A stretch of 64,000 nt of DNA from Treponema sp. (GTDB taxonomy: Bacteria > Spirochaetota > Spirochaetia > Treponematales > Breznakiellaceae): the NCBI GenBank assembly GCA_009777335.1, contig WRMC01000001.1, positions 186,001 to 250,000 on the forward strand. The letters run 5' to 3'. Below, in pieces: positions 62,939 to 64,000 of this stretch (the first letter of the stretch is position 1; every line of letters begins with the position of its first letter). Under the pieces are notes generated by a model. The model had not been told where the DNA came from, made no database searches, and worked only from the letters and a program-made list of their open reading frames with translations. The translations under genes were made by a program, and so were the position numbers.

Positions 62939-63775
62939 ATGCAAGAAGAAACTACTCATATATCTTGGCATTCCGCCTTCGTTGAGGCCATTAGGATGAC
63001 CTTCAAAAGTTACCCGGATGCCCTCGAAATTCTCCCCGAGTTCCAGCTATCTAAGGCTCCCCTAAAGATAGATTGCGTAATTATTAAGAAGCTTAAGGAT
63101 GTGGAAATAAGCGCAACCCTGGCTTCAGGGTTCAAGGGGGTTAACCTCATAGAGTACAAGAGTCCCACCGACTATGTCTCGGTGGAGGACTACTACAAGG
63201 TCTATGGCTACGCCTGCCTCTATAGGGCCCAGGAGAGGGTCCACTTTAAGGACCTGTCCCTCACCTTCATAGAAAGCCGGGACCCCCAGAAGCTGCTTAA
63301 ATATCTTACCGAGGAAAAAGGCTTTACAGTTGCAGAAAATACCCCTGGAATATATACTGTAACAGGGGCTGATCTTCCTGTTCAGATAGTGAACAGCCGG
63401 AAGCTAGCCTCGAAGGATGATGTATGGCTTCGAAGTCTCTATGACAAACTGAACAGTCATGAGGTCCAGCAGATAACGGAAGTGATAAACCGGCAGGAAC
63501 AGGAAAACCGGGCAGAAGACTATTTTAATGTCCTCTACCGGGCGAACATAAGGATTTTTGAGGAGGTGATCAGAATGACATCAACCGAGTTCATACAACA
63601 AACTGTGGCATACAAGAAGCTAGAAGCCGAAGCCGTAGCCAAAGCCGTAGCCAAGGCCGTATCTGAGGCTATATCCGAGACCGAAGCCAAGGCTTTAGCC
63701 AAAACTAAAGCAGAGGTATTAAAGCTCCTGGAGGAGGGCCTCTCTGTGGAGGAAATAAAGCAACGTTTGAAGTAG
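62939..63775 (+). CDS. PD-(D/E)XK nuclease-like protein, copy B
   Basis: 278 residues from the ATG equivalent to copy A; the frame extends 40 codons upstream from a TTG. Most of the protein is nearly the same as copy A, including LPEFQLSKAPLKIDCVIIKK and NLIEYKSPTDYVS. The Ala/Lys-rich tail is longer, with imperfect repeats of AVAKAVAKAV, and ends VEEIKQRLK. The roughly 50 bases before the ATG are also shared with copy A, so the duplicated unit includes the leader. The two copies face away from each other around structured element copy 2. Confidence 0.8.
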   Translation: MQEETTHISWHSAFVEAIRMTFKSYPDALEILPEFQLSKAPLKIDCVIIKKLKDVEISATLASGFKGVNLIEYKSPTDYVSVEDYYKVYGYACLYRAQERVHFKDLSLTFIESRDPQKLLKYLTEEKGFTVAENTPGIYTVTGADLPVQIVNSRKLASKDDVWLRSLYDKLNSHEVQQITEVINRQEQENRAEDYFNVLYRANIRIFEEVIRMTSTEFIQQTVAYKKLEAEAVAKAVAKAVSEAISETEAKALAKTKAEVLKLLEEGLSVEEIKQRLK

Positions 63776-63803
63776 GTTTAATACCCCAGTAACCATCTGT
63801 AAT

Positions 63804-64000
63804 TTATAGAACGGCAGTTTTATTTTTCCTAGTGGTTTTCATTTTAGGTTGAATCGTGACTTGCAATCCAAGTTTGTCAAGGGCATTAAATACAGTCTCA
63901 ATGTTCGGCTTTCTTTTACCTGAGAAACTTTTGTATAGACCTTCACGGCTAACACCCATTTCTTCTGCCATAGCATTGATACCCCGGGCACGAACCACAT
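63804..64000 (-). CDS. addiction-module antidote-like protein, C-terminal part
   Basis: The last 65 codons of a minus-strand gene that enters from the right edge. The visible part is a helix-turn-helix: GINAMAEEMGVSREGLYKSF, then NIETVFNALDKLGLQVTI, as in the HigA-like 'putative addiction module antidote' family partnered with RelE/HigB toxins. It has a basic tail. Start and toxin partner, if any, lie outside the window. Confidence 0.75.
   Translation of the reverse strand, partial: VVRARGINAMAEEMGVSREGLYKSFSGKRKPNIETVFNALDKLGLQVTIQPKMKTTRKNKTAVL

Noticed and set aside
1-64000. tRNA and rRNA genes
   Set aside because: No cloverleaf with a GGTTCRA T-arm or rRNA-like stretch was found in the gaps.

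Overview
The window most likely comes from a spirochaete of the Treponema lineage. Evidence: an elongation factor G of the mitochondrial-like spirochaete type (spdEFG1), genes for a pyruvate:ferredoxin oxidoreductase and two K+-dependent membrane pyrophosphatases (an anaerobic, fermentative energy style), many lipoproteins and ABC importers, and a spirochaete-style lspA neighbourhood. The species cannot be named from the sequence. Most genes are GC-rich with short or overlapping junctions. Two places look foreign or recently rearranged: a low-GC methyltransferase/hydrolase pair (about 12.4-13.75 kb) and the right end (61.5-64 kb), with inverted nuclease paralogues and an antitoxin-like gene.

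Layout. 1-3.4 kb: partial beta-hydroxyacid dehydrogenase, a membrane-anchored hydrolase-fold protein, NIF3-like metal protein, lspA. 3.4-8.6 kb (minus strand): a 12-TM LuxR-type regulator, a MacA-like adaptor, a MacB-like permease and two exported BOF (OB-fold) proteins, with repeated CTAC-N8-GTAG palindromes in the gaps. 8.8-12.3 kb: pyruvate:ferredoxin oxidoreductase with a good terminator. 13.8-26.5 kb (minus): an eight-gene locus with two solute-binding proteins, two pairs of sugar-type permeases, an NHL/YIP1 membrane protein and a DUF5696 protein, and no ATPase gene. 26.7-34 kb: a spirochaete protein of unknown function, two nearly identical membrane pyrophosphatases in tandem, and mazG. 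34-40.4 kb: galactarate dehydratase and potABCD. 40.5-49.2 kb (minus): MATE exporter, M20 hydrolase, galE, ABC-F ATPase, SH3 lipoprotein and two sugar-isomerase paralogues.

49.2-50.1 kb has no credible protein gene but is dense with potential RNA structure on the plus strand: an element with a second, sequence-diverged copy at 62.5-62.8 kb, a three-strand alternating hairpin, and a domain of about 270 nt closed by a nearly perfect 28-bp helix. I could not match it to a known RNA. 50.1-57.5 kb (plus): lactonase, EF-G, a P-loop ATPase, a response regulator and a hybrid histidine kinase. 57.5-61.5 kb: an AAC(3)-type acetyltransferase, a methyltransferase and an exported lyase-like lipoprotein whose signal peptide has no ordinary start codon.

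How it fits together: several genes deal with import and breakdown of plant or host carbohydrates (double ABC locus, galactarate dehydratase, sugar isomerases, lyase-like lipoprotein). Others serve pyruvate oxidation and pyrophosphate energy saving (PFOR, two pyrophosphatases, MazG making pyrophosphate). The rest cover envelope maintenance and signalling.
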